64,000 nt of DNA from positions 620,001-684,000 of the forward strand of contig CAWKFA010000008.1 of assembly GCA_963848825.1 (NCBI GenBank). The letters run 5' to 3'. Made by a program: the position numbers and the translations under genes. The stretch is from CAVVSQ01 sp963848825. GTDB taxonomy: Bacteria; Planctomycetota; Planctomycetia; Gemmatales; Gemmataceae. Below are positions 8,769-16,859 of this stretch, piece by piece. Position 1 is the stretch's first letter, and every line of letters starts with the position of its first letter. The notes beneath the pieces are model-generated. The model worked only from the letters and a program-made list of their open reading frames with translations. It was not told the origin of the DNA and searched no databases.

Positions 8769-9653
8769 CTAGTTGACAACCCGGTTGCGGCCGGCGTTTT
8801 TGGCCTGGTAGAGCTTTTCGTCGGCGCGGCGAATCAGGTCCGCCGGGGTGATGGCTTTTTCGCCGACCGTCGTGGTGACTCCGGCGCTGATCGTCACGGT
8901 GAATTGCTTGTCTTCGTACTGGAAGGCTTGCTGACTGATGACCTTGACCAGGCGGTCCGCCAAAATCAGGGCGCCTTCGTTGGGCGTTTCCGGCAAGACG
9001 ACCGCGAATTCCTCGCCGCCGTAGCGGGCGAACAATTCTTCCTTGCGGATGTTCCCCTTGATGCGTGCCGCCAGCTCGCGCAGGGTAAAGTCGCCGCCGA
9101 GATGGCCCATTTCCTCGTTGATGGACTTGAACTTGTCGATGTCCATCATCACCAGCGATAGCGGCCGCTCGTAGCGGCTCGAACGGGCCAGCTCGCGGTC
9201 GAGAAACTCGAGGAAGTAGCGTTTGTTGTGGATGTCGGTGAGCGCGTCGACGATGGTGAGGCGATAGATTTCTTCGTGATACTCGGATTCGACGTTGCCA
9301 CCCATCAAAAAGCGATAGATGCAATTGCCGACGCGCAAGTAGTCGCCGTCCTTGAGCTTGTACATGGACGCGGGCACGTCATTGACATAGGTGCCGTTGG
9401 TGCTTTGCAAATCGACCGCGTAGTAGCCGTCGGCGCCGGGCTGAATGCGGGCATGCCGGCGGGAAACGGAGTGGTCGTTGATGCGGATTTCGCAGTCGCT
9501 GCCCCGGCCCAGGACCAGCGGCGAGTCGCCCAGGGGGTAGCGGTTGCCCATGCCGGGGCCGGTGGGATAAATGTGAACAAGGCAGGCGCTCCGGTTCGTT
9601 ATAGAAACCGGCCGCTCGGGCGCTGTTACCCAAGTTTCCGTCACCTTGTCCAT
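8769..9653 (-). CDS. FHA domain - GGDEF diguanylate cyclase
   Basis: 294 residues. An FHA phosphothreonine-binding domain spans residues 25-115 (GRGSDCEI at 49-56, SRRHARI at 64-70, STNGTYVN at 84-91). A GGDEF domain follows (residues 130-292) with active-site loop YGGEEF at 211-216 and DIDKFKSINE at 171-180. The enzyme should make cyclic-di-GMP from two GTP; the FHA domain suggests control by Ser/Thr phosphorylation. The usual RxxD inhibitory site before GGEEF is not visible (RKEE instead), so product inhibition may be lacking. No membrane segments; cytoplasmic. It stands alone, divergent from the genes on both sides. Confidence 0.92.
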   Translation of the reverse strand: MDKVTETWVTAPERPVSITNRSACLVHIYPTGPGMGNRYPLGDSPLVLGRGSDCEIRINDHSVSRRHARIQPGADGYYAVDLQSTNGTYVNDVPASMYKLKDGDYLRVGNCIYRFLMGGNVESEYHEEIYRLTIVDALTDIHNKRYFLEFLDRELARSSRYERPLSLVMMDIDKFKSINEEMGHLGGDFTLRELAARIKGNIRKEELFARYGGEEFAVVLPETPNEGALILADRLVKVISQQAFQYEDKQFTVTISAGVTTTVGEKAITPADLIRRADEKLYQAKNAGRNRVVN

Positions 9654-9786
9654 GAAGCTAGCTTAGGTCACTATGGGTGGAAATTCCAGCAAATCCGCGC
9701 CTAATGTAAAGGGAGTCAGCGCACGGCGGCAAATGTTAAGCGTTTCGGCGTGGATGCCCGATTGGATGGGCCGATTTTCGTCAAAA

Positions 9787-11403
9787 TCAGCGCGGAGCGA
9801 CAGTTACGTTGAGCAAAGTACCTTCCGGCTCGCTCAAATCGACCAGCTGAGGGTCTTGCGTGACGGCGACACCCACGTTGCCCGCGAGGTCGCGAACGCG
9901 CAAACGCATATAAACTTGTACAGGGATATTGTCGGGCAGTTGCCAGGAAAAGCTGTTTGAGTTCGCGAAGTCGCCGACAATGCGGTTCCATTCGCCGTCC
10001 CGTTTTTCCGCCCATTCCAGGGTGATGGGATTAAGGTGCAGGTTTTTGTCCCGGGCGGCCCATTTCAGGATGAGCGCGTTGGCCCGGTTAGGATCGGGAC
10101 CGGCGATCCAGAGCTCGGCGTGCGGCGGCGTGATGTCCACTTCAAAACGGATGGCTGGCACGTCGCCTGGCTTGGGCGGCGCCTTGCCGCGGCCAGCCTT
10201 GCTTTTGACAATCATCGTGAAACCATAAACGCCTTCGCCCGGCAGCTCGACTTCGCGTTTCTCCTTGCCGGTTGGGGCCAGGCTTTTGACGTCGTCATAA
10301 GGCACCTGGGCATAGAGCTCCCAGCTTTGGCCATCGTTCTTGGTCCACCACAGGTCAACGCTGCCAATGCCGGACTTGCCGACCTTGGTCCATTCATATT
10401 CCAGATCGACCTTGGTCTGGTTCACGTAATGCAGCATGGGCAGGCTGGGCTTTTGCATGACGGGTGCGGGCATCATGTTGGCGGGCTGCTGCGTGGCCAA
10501 GGGCATGGGGGAAGGCGGCGGGGGCGGCGGCGGTTTGTCGGACGATGCGACCAGGCGTTCGGTGGCATCGCCAGGGCCGCGCGGCGCCGACGGTGCAGGG
10601 GCCCACGTATTCGCCACAGGCGCGGCTGGCTTTACCGTTTCTTGAACGAAAGGGGCGGGCAGCGGCGTAAAGTCCCTGGGTGGGGCAGGGGGGGGCACGG
10701 GCGGAGGAGCTGCATCCGGTGACGGATTCGTGGAGGTCGCCGGCGCCGCGGGTTGAATGAATGCGGCCACGCGCACGCCGCCCGCGACTTCCGCGGTCCC
10801 AACGGATTCATTGCCGGCCAGGTCCTTGGCGAAAAGGCGCACCACCAGCGGTCCCGGGCTGCTGGGATGAAATACCTTCTGCCCGGTGAGCGCGCCCGCG
10901 GCCGGGATGGCTGACCAAAAAGCACCAGGGCTGTCTTTCGATTGATATTCGAGACGGAAAGCTTGGGGAGAGAAATTATCTTCCAAAATCTCCCAGGCCA
11001 CGACGACGTCATCACCCTGGCGCTGGGCGCTCAAGGTGCGTACTACGGGCTTGGTGGTATCGATCATGACTTTCAGGTCGGGCGGCACCTGCTGCACGTT
11101 CTCGGGTTCCTGCTTCTTTTGCGCATTGATGACCGCGGACTTGAGCCAGCAAACGCCATCATTGGGGGACTCGAAGGCGAAGGCACGTTTGTCTGGCGCC
11201 ACGGTGGCGACAAGCTGGTAATTACGGCCCTGGTCCCAGGAAGCGTAGAGCAACAACTCGCGGCAGGCGCCGCGCAGGGAATCCTGGATATTGATGGGAA
11301 TGCTCAGGGCGCGTTGGTTGGTGTGAATCACGTCAGTCGGTGCTGGGCCGGCCTGACCAAACATCAGGCACGTCATGGTCAATGCCAGGGTCCCAACTCC
11401 CAT
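9787..11403 (-). CDS. Secreted protein with Ig-like segments and a proline-rich linker
   Basis: 538 residues. Start ATG 11403 is preceded by GAGGGGAGC. An N-terminal signal peptide (about residues 1-17) is followed by beta-rich segments of Ig/FN3-like character (DTTKPVVRTLSAQ, LFAKDLAGNES, RLRVRDLAGNVG). These are separated by a Pro/Ala-rich linker at about residues 225-310. Planctomycetes encode many such proteins with 'DLAGN' repeats and unknown function. It probably acts in the periplasm or outside the cell. No catalytic motif is seen. The next minus-strand gene upstream is the Gfo/Idh gene, beyond larB on the plus strand. Confidence 0.7.
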   Translation of the reverse strand: MGVGTLALTMTCLMFGQAGPAPTDVIHTNQRALSIPINIQDSLRGACRELLLYASWDQGRNYQLVATVAPDKRAFAFESPNDGVCWLKSAVINAQKKQEPENVQQVPPDLKVMIDTTKPVVRTLSAQRQGDDVVVAWEILEDNFSPQAFRLEYQSKDSPGAFWSAIPAAGALTGQKVFHPSSPGPLVVRLFAKDLAGNESVGTAEVAGGVRVAAFIQPAAPATSTNPSPDAAPPPVPPPAPPRDFTPLPAPFVQETVKPAAPVANTWAPAPSAPRGPGDATERLVASSDKPPPPPPPSPMPLATQQPANMMPAPVMQKPSLPMLHYVNQTKVDLEYEWTKVGKSGIGSVDLWWTKNDGQSWELYAQVPYDDVKSLAPTGKEKREVELPGEGVYGFTMIVKSKAGRGKAPPKPGDVPAIRFEVDITPPHAELWIAGPDPNRANALILKWAARDKNLHLNPITLEWAEKRDGEWNRIVGDFANSNSFSWQLPDNIPVQVYMRLRVRDLAGNVGVAVTQDPQLVDLSEPEGTLLNVTVAPR

Positions 11404-11448
11404 GCTCCCCTCCTCGGCAAGCGGATTGTCGTTTCGCGAAGCCGGCTA

Positions 11449-11552
11449 ACAGCCCGTTGAAAAAGGGGTCAGACCCCTTCGTTACCCTACAAAAACGTTG
11501 AAAACTCTGTTCGCTTCAAGGGGGTCTGACCCCTTTTTCAACGGGCTGCTAA
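11449..11552. repeat. GGGGTC long-hairpin repeat, full copy
   Basis: The left arm (11449-11479, ACAGCCCGTTGAAAAAGGGG then TCAGACCCCTT) is the reverse complement of the right arm (11519-11552). Each arm also contains its own small palindrome GGGGTCAGACCCC. The 40-base interior includes GTTGAAAACTCTG. A related full copy lies at 25530-25629 and a half copy at 8731-8760. REP/MITE-like; likely mobilised in trans by a RAYT. Confidence 0.8.
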
Positions 11553-11739
11553 CGTATCAGGTCCGCTTTCTAGGCAACCAAATAGCGCAGCGGCAGATAG
11601 AATAGCGGCTGTAAGGAGTAGATCGGTTGTAAGGCCGCGCCTCTTGAGAATTTTTCCGAAAATATCGAAAAAAACTCAAGTTGGAGGCGCCGAGCCCAGT
11701 GGCTTACCGAAAAGGGGTCAGATTGTGGTGCCTGGTAAC

Positions 11740-12021
11740 ATGCGGGAGCTGTTGGAGCAAGTGCGCTCCGGTGGACTGAGCATCGATGCGGCCCTGGCGA
11801 AGTTGGATCAGCCGGCCGTTGCCGACCTTGGCTATGCCCATGTCGATCTACAGCGCCGGCAGCGCTGCGGCTTTCCCGAAGTTATTTTTTGCCAGGGTAA
11901 GACGGCCGAATGGGTACTCGGCGTCGTGGAGCAACTGGTCGAAGCCGGCCAGGATTGCCTGGCGACGCGCGTCAATGATGAGCAGTCCACAGCGCTCTGC
12001 GCAGCGTTTTCCGCGGGGTGA
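11740..12021 (+). CDS. larB: LarB-like nickel-pincer cofactor carboxylase/hydrolase, N-terminal part (frameshifted)
   Basis: Begins MRELLEQVRSGGLSIDAALA, the usual LarB N-terminus, followed by GYAHVDLQRRQRCGFPEVIF. The frame stops just after a TTTT run at 12007-12010. Dropping one T continues as PRGEQDRLARTFWL in the next frame. LarB carboxylates and hydrolyses nicotinate adenine dinucleotide in the first step of nickel-pincer cofactor synthesis for lactate racemase-type enzymes. ATG 11740 is chosen by homology. A GGGGTCAGA half-repeat sits about 20 bases upstream in the leader, and the ribosome site is weak. Confidence 0.8.
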   Translation: MRELLEQVRSGGLSIDAALAKLDQPAVADLGYAHVDLQRRQRCGFPEVIFCQGKTAEWVLGVVEQLVEAGQDCLATRVNDEQSTALCAAFSAG

Positions 12022-12484
12022 GCAGGATCGTCTGGCCCGTACCTTTTGGCTGCCGAGCAAAACCATGGAAGCGGGCCAGGGCACCGTCGTCGTCATCACC
12101 GCCGGGACGAGCGATCTGCCGGTTGCCCGCGAAGCCGTGGTGACCGCCCAAGCCATGGGGGTGAACGTGCAGCTCCTGGTGGATGTGGGCGTGGCGGGAA
12201 TCCACCGTTTGTTGCGGCACCATCACGAGTTTCGCGGCGCCGATGCCATTGTAGTCTGCGCGGGCATGGATGGGGCACTACCAAGCGTGGTCGGCGGACT
12301 GGTTGACTGCCCGGTAATTGCCGTACCAACCAGCGTGGGCTACGGCGCCGCCTTCCAGGGCCTGGCACCGCTTTTGACGATGCTCAATGCATGTTCGGCG
12401 AATGTGGTCGTCGTCAATATCGACAGCGGCTTTAAAGGGGGCTATGTGGCCGCCCTGATTGCGCGCCGCGGTGCGCAGAAGTGA
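12011..12484 (+). CDS. larB: LarB-like protein, C-terminal catalytic part (frameshifted)
   Basis: PurE/AIR-carboxylase-like domain with the LarB signatures TAGTSDLPVAREA, CAGMDGALPSVVGGL, SVGYGAAFQGLAPLLTML and VVVNIDSGFKGGY. Continues the fragment ending at 12021. The combined product would be about 248 residues, normal for LarB. No larC or larE is nearby, so the remaining cofactor genes must be elsewhere or absent. No lactate racemase gene is in this window. Confidence 0.85.
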   Translation, partial: PRGEQDRLARTFWLPSKTMEAGQGTVVVITAGTSDLPVAREAVVTAQAMGVNVQLLVDVGVAGIHRLLRHHHEFRGADAIVVCAGMDGALPSVVGGLVDCPVIAVPTSVGYGAAFQGLAPLLTMLNACSANVVVVNIDSGFKGGYVAALIARRGAQK

Positions 12485-12528
12485 ACGACAATGTTTGCAC
12501 GATTTCGGCGGTCAACTCGCTTACGTCT

Positions 12529-13620
12529 CTATGCGACTTCTTTATCAGCGCGTGGCGGGAACAGCGTCCCGCGCGGCATCGGTACCTGGCCTGGCCCCGT
12601 GGGGCCGGTTGCGGTGCCGGTCCAGGAGTGACTGCGCAGGCTCGCAAGAATGCGGTCGGCAAGCGCGACGGCTGCCTGGCCGGCCTTGGCGTCCGCTCGC
12701 GGGCATTCGCCGGTCGTGACGCACCGGGCGAACTCCTTCAACTCGCAGGTTAGCTGGTCCTGTGCCTTGCCGTCGACCGTATGGGTTTCCAGGTGCCTTA
12801 CAAAAAGATCGTCCTTGATGCAGGCCCGTGAAGCGGGATCGAGCTTGCTGGGGTCGAGGCCGTGGGCACGCAGGGCTGCCGAGGGTTGAATCAACGTTAC
12901 GCGTCGTTGCGCGAAATCCAGTCCGGCGTAGCCCTCTGGGCCCCAGAGGTGCATCTGGCGATGCGCGGACGGGTGGGCTCTACTGGCGGTGATCTCCGCC
13001 ACCGCGCCATTGGCGAAGCGCAGGCGCGCGCTAACCATGTCTTCGTGAGCGCCGAAGACACTGACGCCGACGGCATCGACGGCCTCAACCGGCGCGGCGA
13101 CGAGGTCGAGAATCAGATCAATATCGTGGATCATGAGGTCCAGCACGACGCCAATGTCGATGGATCGGCCGGTGAAGGGCGCCAGCCGTTCGGCGCGGAT
13201 GAATTTCGGTTGCAGGCAGCGCCGCTTGACTTCTTCATAAGCGGGATTGAAGCGTTCAATGTGACCGACTTGCAGCAGCGTGCCGGTTTCGTGGGCCAGG
13301 GCGGCAAGTCTTTCGGCTTCGATGGCGGTGGGGGCCAGCGGCTTTTCGACCAAAACAGGTATACCGCGGCGTAGAAACTCGGAGGCGACCGGCTCATGCA
13401 GGGACGTCGGCACGACGATGCTGGCGGCGTCCACCAGGTTCAGCAGCGGCCAGTAATCGCTAAAGGCCTGGGTGCCAAGCCGTTTGGCCACGGTCTGCGC
13501 CTGTTCCAGAGAGACGTCGGCGACGCCCACCAACTCGACCTCGGGAAGGCCCGCCAGAATGCGGGCATGCTCTTTACCCAGGTGCCCGACGCCGATGACC
13601 GCGATCCGCAACCGTGACAT
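12529..13620 (-). CDS. Gfo/Idh/MocA-family NAD(P)-dependent oxidoreductase
   Basis: 363 residues, intact. Rossmann motif IGVGHLGKEHA at residues 8-18, the family EKPLAP motif at about 93-98, HIERFNPAYEEV at about 119-130, and a conserved DIGVVLDLMIHDIDLI segment at about 154-169. The C-terminal 30 residues are Pro/Gly-rich and probably disordered. Oxidises a sugar or sugar nucleotide. Because lpxC lies immediately upstream on the same strand, a role like GnnA (UDP-GlcNAc 3-dehydrogenase for amide-linked lipid A) is possible, but no partner aminotransferase is seen here. A hairpin at 13625-13682 separates it from lpxC. Confidence 0.85.
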   Translation of the reverse strand: MSRLRIAVIGVGHLGKEHARILAGLPEVELVGVADVSLEQAQTVAKRLGTQAFSDYWPLLNLVDAASIVVPTSLHEPVASEFLRRGIPVLVEKPLAPTAIEAERLAALAHETGTLLQVGHIERFNPAYEEVKRRCLQPKFIRAERLAPFTGRSIDIGVVLDLMIHDIDLILDLVAAPVEAVDAVGVSVFGAHEDMVSARLRFANGAVAEITASRAHPSAHRQMHLWGPEGYAGLDFAQRRVTLIQPSAALRAHGLDPSKLDPASRACIKDDLFVRHLETHTVDGKAQDQLTCELKEFARCVTTGECPRADAKAGQAAVALADRILASLRSHSWTGTATGPTGPGQVPMPRGTLFPPRADKEVA

Positions 13621-13624
13621 GAGT

Positions 13625-13682
13625 TGCCCTAAAAAACCGGGGCAGGACCTGTGCTTAGAGGTCCTGTCCCCGTTTTTAGGGC
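13625..13682. repeat. GGACAGGACCT-type intergenic hairpin, copy 1
   Basis: GCCCTAAAAAACCGGGGCAG continuing to GACCT (left arm) pairs with AGGTCCTGTCCCCGTTTTTA plus GGGC (right arm) around a short loop. The stem is about 24 bp. A relative lies at 25474-25516. It may terminate lpxC transcription on the minus strand, but its repetition suggests a mobile palindrome. Confidence 0.7.
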
Positions 13683-13708
13683 CTCTAAAACTGCATTCGA
13701 AACGCGCC

Positions 13709-14593
13709 TCAGGCAGCTAGCTTGCGCCGGGGCAGCACCTGCGCCATTTTGCGGCTCAGCGTCTGAACAAGCTCAATGTTGAGCGGGTGGCCCGAGCGGT
13801 ACGCTACCAGGTGGCCGCAGATATCCTGGCCCAGCAGAAACAGATCGCCGATGATGTCGAGCACCTTGTGCCGGGCCGGCTCATTGGCAAAGCGGAGGTG
13901 ATTGTCGATCGGGCCTGTTGGGCCGAAGACGATCAGGTCTTTGTACTGCGTGCGCGACCCCATGCCCTGTTCCTTGAGGAGCACGGCTTCTTCTTGCAAA
14001 AGGAACGTACGACAGGGCGCGATGTCGGCGGCGAAAAGCTCTGGCGTGATGGTGGCGGTGTAGATTTGCGGGTGGATCGGCGATGCCTGGCCATAATCCA
14101 GGAGATAACTGGCCCGCAATTCGAGCGTGCTGGTCGGATGCAGCGCCAGGGTGGCGTCGCCGTGCCGGACCAGCAACGTTTGATCGACGCCCCAGATGGC
14201 GCGGCGATCGTTTTGATTGACGGCGCCGGCTTCCTTGAGAGCATCCACGAAGCCCTTGGCAGAGCCATCGAGCCCCGGTGGCTCGGGGGCATCCACCTCG
14301 ACATAACAGTTGTCGATGCGCATCCCGCCCAGCGCGGCGAGGACGTGTTCGACAAGGCCGACCTGCAGGGGGCCATCCCCCAGCGTGGTGCGGCGATTGG
14401 TCCCCGTGACGTTGTCAATGTGCGCGGCGATCCAGGCCTTGGGGCCCAGATCGACACGCACGAATAGCACCCCGGTGCCCAGGGGGGCTGGCTTGAAACG
14501 CAGGTGGACCATTTTGCCGGTGATGTAGCCCACGCCACACACTTCGGCCGGGCGGGCGATGGTCCGCTGACTGCGATAGCTTATTTTTTCCAC
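13709..14593 (-). CDS. lpxC: UDP-3-O-acyl-N-acetylglucosamine deacetylase LpxC
   Basis: 294 residues, intact, normal single-domain length. Zinc/active-site residues are in VEHVLAALGGM (first His, about residues 81-91), in RHKVLDIIGDLFLLG (second His plus Asp, about 245-259), and in the GHPLNIE segment near the C-terminus. A conserved LDGSAKGF loop lies at about 109-116. It removes acetate from UDP-3-O-acyl-GlcNAc, the committed step of lipid A synthesis. GTG 14593 is the start, with AGGGGGA 9 bases upstream. It lies 50 bases downstream of two OmpH/Skp genes, a common lipid A/outer-membrane grouping. Confidence 0.95.
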   Translation of the reverse strand: MEKISYRSQRTIARPAEVCGVGYITGKMVHLRFKPAPLGTGVLFVRVDLGPKAWIAAHIDNVTGTNRRTTLGDGPLQVGLVEHVLAALGGMRIDNCYVEVDAPEPPGLDGSAKGFVDALKEAGAVNQNDRRAIWGVDQTLLVRHGDATLALHPTSTLELRASYLLDYGQASPIHPQIYTATITPELFAADIAPCRTFLLQEEAVLLKEQGMGSRTQYKDLIVFGPTGPIDNHLRFANEPARHKVLDIIGDLFLLGQDICGHLVAYRSGHPLNIELVQTLSRKMAQVLPRRKLAA

Positions 14594-14644
14594 GATTCCA
14601 TTCCCCCTTACGCGGCGCTGGCGCCGTCCATGACAAATGCCCGA

Positions 14645-15301
14645 TTATTTTTGCTGCGACGTCGGAGTGCCCTGGACCTGTCGATACTGGGCATTGAGGG
14701 TTTCCACGACCGCGAGAGAAATATCGATGCTGCCGCTAAAATAAAGAGGCGTGGTGCTCCCCAGGTCCATGCCCTGCATGATCCGGTTGATGTTCTGGAA
14801 CGAATAGATGTCCCCTTCGATCTGTTGGCCATAGCCGAGCACGAGATCGTAGCCGTTCGACTTGGCGAAGCCCTTGATCGCTTCGTTGACGTCCTTGAAC
14901 AGGGTGATGATGTGCTCTTCCTGTTGCTTGCCGATCAGCTTTTTGGCCTGCGCGTCCAGGTCTTCCATGTCACGTTTGCATTTGAGCAAGTATTGTTCGT
15001 ATTGGTCCTTCAGCTTCGCGTCCTTGACCGTGCCGTTCTTGAGCGGTTCAGCGTATTGCTTCATGGACGCGACGATTTTTTCCCCCTGGTCCTTGTAGGG
15101 TTTGAGGGTGGTTTCCAGTTGCGTCTTGTAGAACATCGCCTTCTGGTACTTGGTAAAAACCAGGCCGACATTGACGACGGCCACGCGCGTGCCGGCGCCC
15201 GGCTGTTGTGCCTGCGCGGTCCCCGTGAGGCTACCCTGGTTGAACATGGCGACGCCAGCCAGAAGTCCGGCCAGACCGAGAGCGAAAATAACTTTCTTCA
15301 C
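14645..15301 (-). CDS. OmpH/Skp-family periplasmic chaperone-like protein (second copy)
   Basis: About 219 residues from GTG 15301, which has GGAG nine bases upstream; an ATG at 15316 is also in frame. A signal peptide (KKVIFALGLAGLLAG) is followed by the OmpH opening RVAVVNVGLVFTKYQKAMFY, a long charged coiled-coil segment, and a C-terminal beta part with LVLGYGQQIEGDIYSF. Skp-type proteins hold unfolded outer-membrane proteins in the periplasm. The protein is clearly related to the neighbour at 15306-16049, from which it arose by tandem duplication. Confidence 0.85.
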   Translation of the reverse strand: MKKVIFALGLAGLLAGVAMFNQGSLTGTAQAQQPGAGTRVAVVNVGLVFTKYQKAMFYKTQLETTLKPYKDQGEKIVASMKQYAEPLKNGTVKDAKLKDQYEQYLLKCKRDMEDLDAQAKKLIGKQQEEHIITLFKDVNEAIKGFAKSNGYDLVLGYGQQIEGDIYSFQNINRIMQGMDLGSTTPLYFSGSIDISLAVVETLNAQYRQVQGTPTSQQK

Positions 15302-15305
15302 GATT

Positions 15306-16049
15306 TCATGCTCCATTTGGGAGGTTACGTTTAACCGGTGACGGGTTCCGTCCCGCCGCCCGAAGAGGAACGACGCTACTTCTGATTGGTCCCGGCAGTG
15401 GTCCCGGACACCGGCACGATATTGCTGGCTGGCGCTCCGCTGCGCGCAGATAAGAGGCATTGAGGGAGTCGGCGACGGCTTGCGAGATATCCACGTTACT
15501 GCCGACATAGAGGGGATCGCAGCTTCCCATGTCCATCCCCTGCATCTTGCGATTGATGTTGGGGAACGCGTACAGGTCGCCGTCGATTTGCTCGCCATAG
15601 CCCAGCACCATGGTGTAGCGGTTTTGCTGGGCGTAGTACTGGATCGCTCCGAGAACTTCCTTGTAGAGGTTGGTGACCTGGTCTTCCTGCGTTTTGCCCA
15701 CCAACTTGCGAACCTGCAATTCCAGGTCTTCGAGCTTGCGCTGGTGGTCCTTGATGCCGTTCTCGTAACGTTCGCGCTCCTTGGGGTCGAATTTTGGGTT
15801 GCGCATGATTTCCGACCAGCCCAGCATTTCCTTCTTCAGCTTCTCGGCGTCCAGCTTGAAGGGGTCGACCATGCGTTCCATTTGAACCTTGTAGGCCTTG
15901 GCCTTTTCGTACTTGGTGAATATCAGGCCGACATTCACAATTCCCACGCGCATTGGCGCCGGGGCGGTTTGTTGGGCGAACAAAAGGCGAACGCCGCAAC
16001 AGGCCAACGCGACGGCCGCCAAACCCAGGGCTAGCACAGTCCTCTTCAC
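15306..16049 (-). CDS. OmpH/Skp-family periplasmic chaperone-like protein (first copy, frameshifted near the end)
   Basis: GTG 16049 is the likely start, with GGAG nine bases upstream and a signal peptide KRTVLALGLAAVALACCGVR. The Skp-like body has RVGIVNVGLIFTKYEKAKAY, a coiled coil, and MVLGYGEQIDGDLYAFPNIN. After SLNASYLRAA the frame reads a nonsense Pro/Arg-rich tail to 15306. The adjacent frame gives APASNIVPVSGTTAGTNQK and stops at 15376, closely resembling the end of the sister protein (TSQQK). A one-base loss at about 15445 therefore seems likely. First gene of the OmpH-OmpH-lpxC-Gfo/Idh series. Confidence 0.8.
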   Translation of the reverse strand: MKRTVLALGLAAVALACCGVRLLFAQQTAPAPMRVGIVNVGLIFTKYEKAKAYKVQMERMVDPFKLDAEKLKKEMLGWSEIMRNPKFDPKERERYENGIKDHQRKLEDLELQVRKLVGKTQEDQVTNLYKEVLGAIQYYAQQNRYTMVLGYGEQIDGDLYAFPNINRKMQGMDMGSCDPLYVGSNVDISQAVADSLNASYLRAAERQPAISCRCPGPLPGPIRSSVVPLRAAGRNPSPVKRNLPNGA

Positions 16050-16420
16050 GAGTTCCACTCCTAAGAAAATTCCCGGTTGGCCCGGCCCGCGTCCCGTCAA
16101 CGGACCATCCATGGACCTTGGGCAACGCTTTCCGTCCCGACTTTCGGAAAGGGAGCGCTGGTTTCTACCCAAGCAAAGAACCAAGGTCAAGCCGAAACAT
16201 CGGCAGCGCTTTGGCAGCGTGAAAACTTGAAAATGTTGGCAAATCGACGATCACCTAAAGACAATTTCGGACGCGGACCCGGTAGTGAGGCCACTCGCTA
16301 TTGGCCCAAATTGCGTTCTTTGCTAACATCGCCACCCAAGTGGCCGTATCACCTGCGTGGACGTATTACCCGCGTGGATGTCATGCAGCGGCCAAAGCCG
16401 CCTGGAGGAACAGAAGTCCC

Positions 16421-16855
16421 ATGTGCGCGGCACGGATGCTCGGCTTAACTCTATTGACGGTGATCATGCAGACCTTGCTCGGCGGCTGCCAGCGCACGCC
16501 TGTGCCGATGGCGCCTGTCACCGGCAAGGTCGCTTACCGTGGCTATGCGCTTCCCGGCGGCATCATTGTTTTCAGTCCGGACAGTGCGCGTGGCGGGAGC
16601 GGGCCCCTGGCCCTGGGCAAAATCAATCAGGATGGCACTTACCACCTCTTTACCGGCGACGTTCAGGGCGCTACCCCCGGCTGGTATCGCGTGACGGTTA
16701 CCTCGCTGGCGCCCAGCAACGTGCAATCTCCCGGTCAGCAGTTCAATCCGCCAACCTCATATTTGCCCGACAAATATCGCGATCCGGGTCTTTCCGAGTT
16801 AGGCTGCGAGATCCAGCCCAATCGCGCGAACTCCATCGACTTCAACCTGGATTGA
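16421..16855 (+). CDS. Small lipoprotein, carboxypeptidase-regulatory-like (planctomycete type)
   Basis: 144 residues from ATG 16421, with GGAGGAA ten bases upstream. A lipobox-like LLGGCQR ends the signal peptide at about residue 23. It is followed by VTGKVAYRGYALPGGIIVFSP, the 'G.V...G.P..g..V.F.P' pattern of planctomycete carboxypeptidase-regulatory-like lipoproteins, and a DGTYHLF...GWYRV strand pair. A single beta-sandwich domain; membrane-anchored; function unknown. Five bases before the methyltransferase start. Confidence 0.8.
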   Translation: MCAARMLGLTLLTVIMQTLLGGCQRTPVPMAPVTGKVAYRGYALPGGIIVFSPDSARGGSGPLALGKINQDGTYHLFTGDVQGATPGWYRVTVTSLAPSNVQSPGQQFNPPTSYLPDKYRDPGLSELGCEIQPNRANSIDFNLD

Positions 16856-16859
16856 TTCC

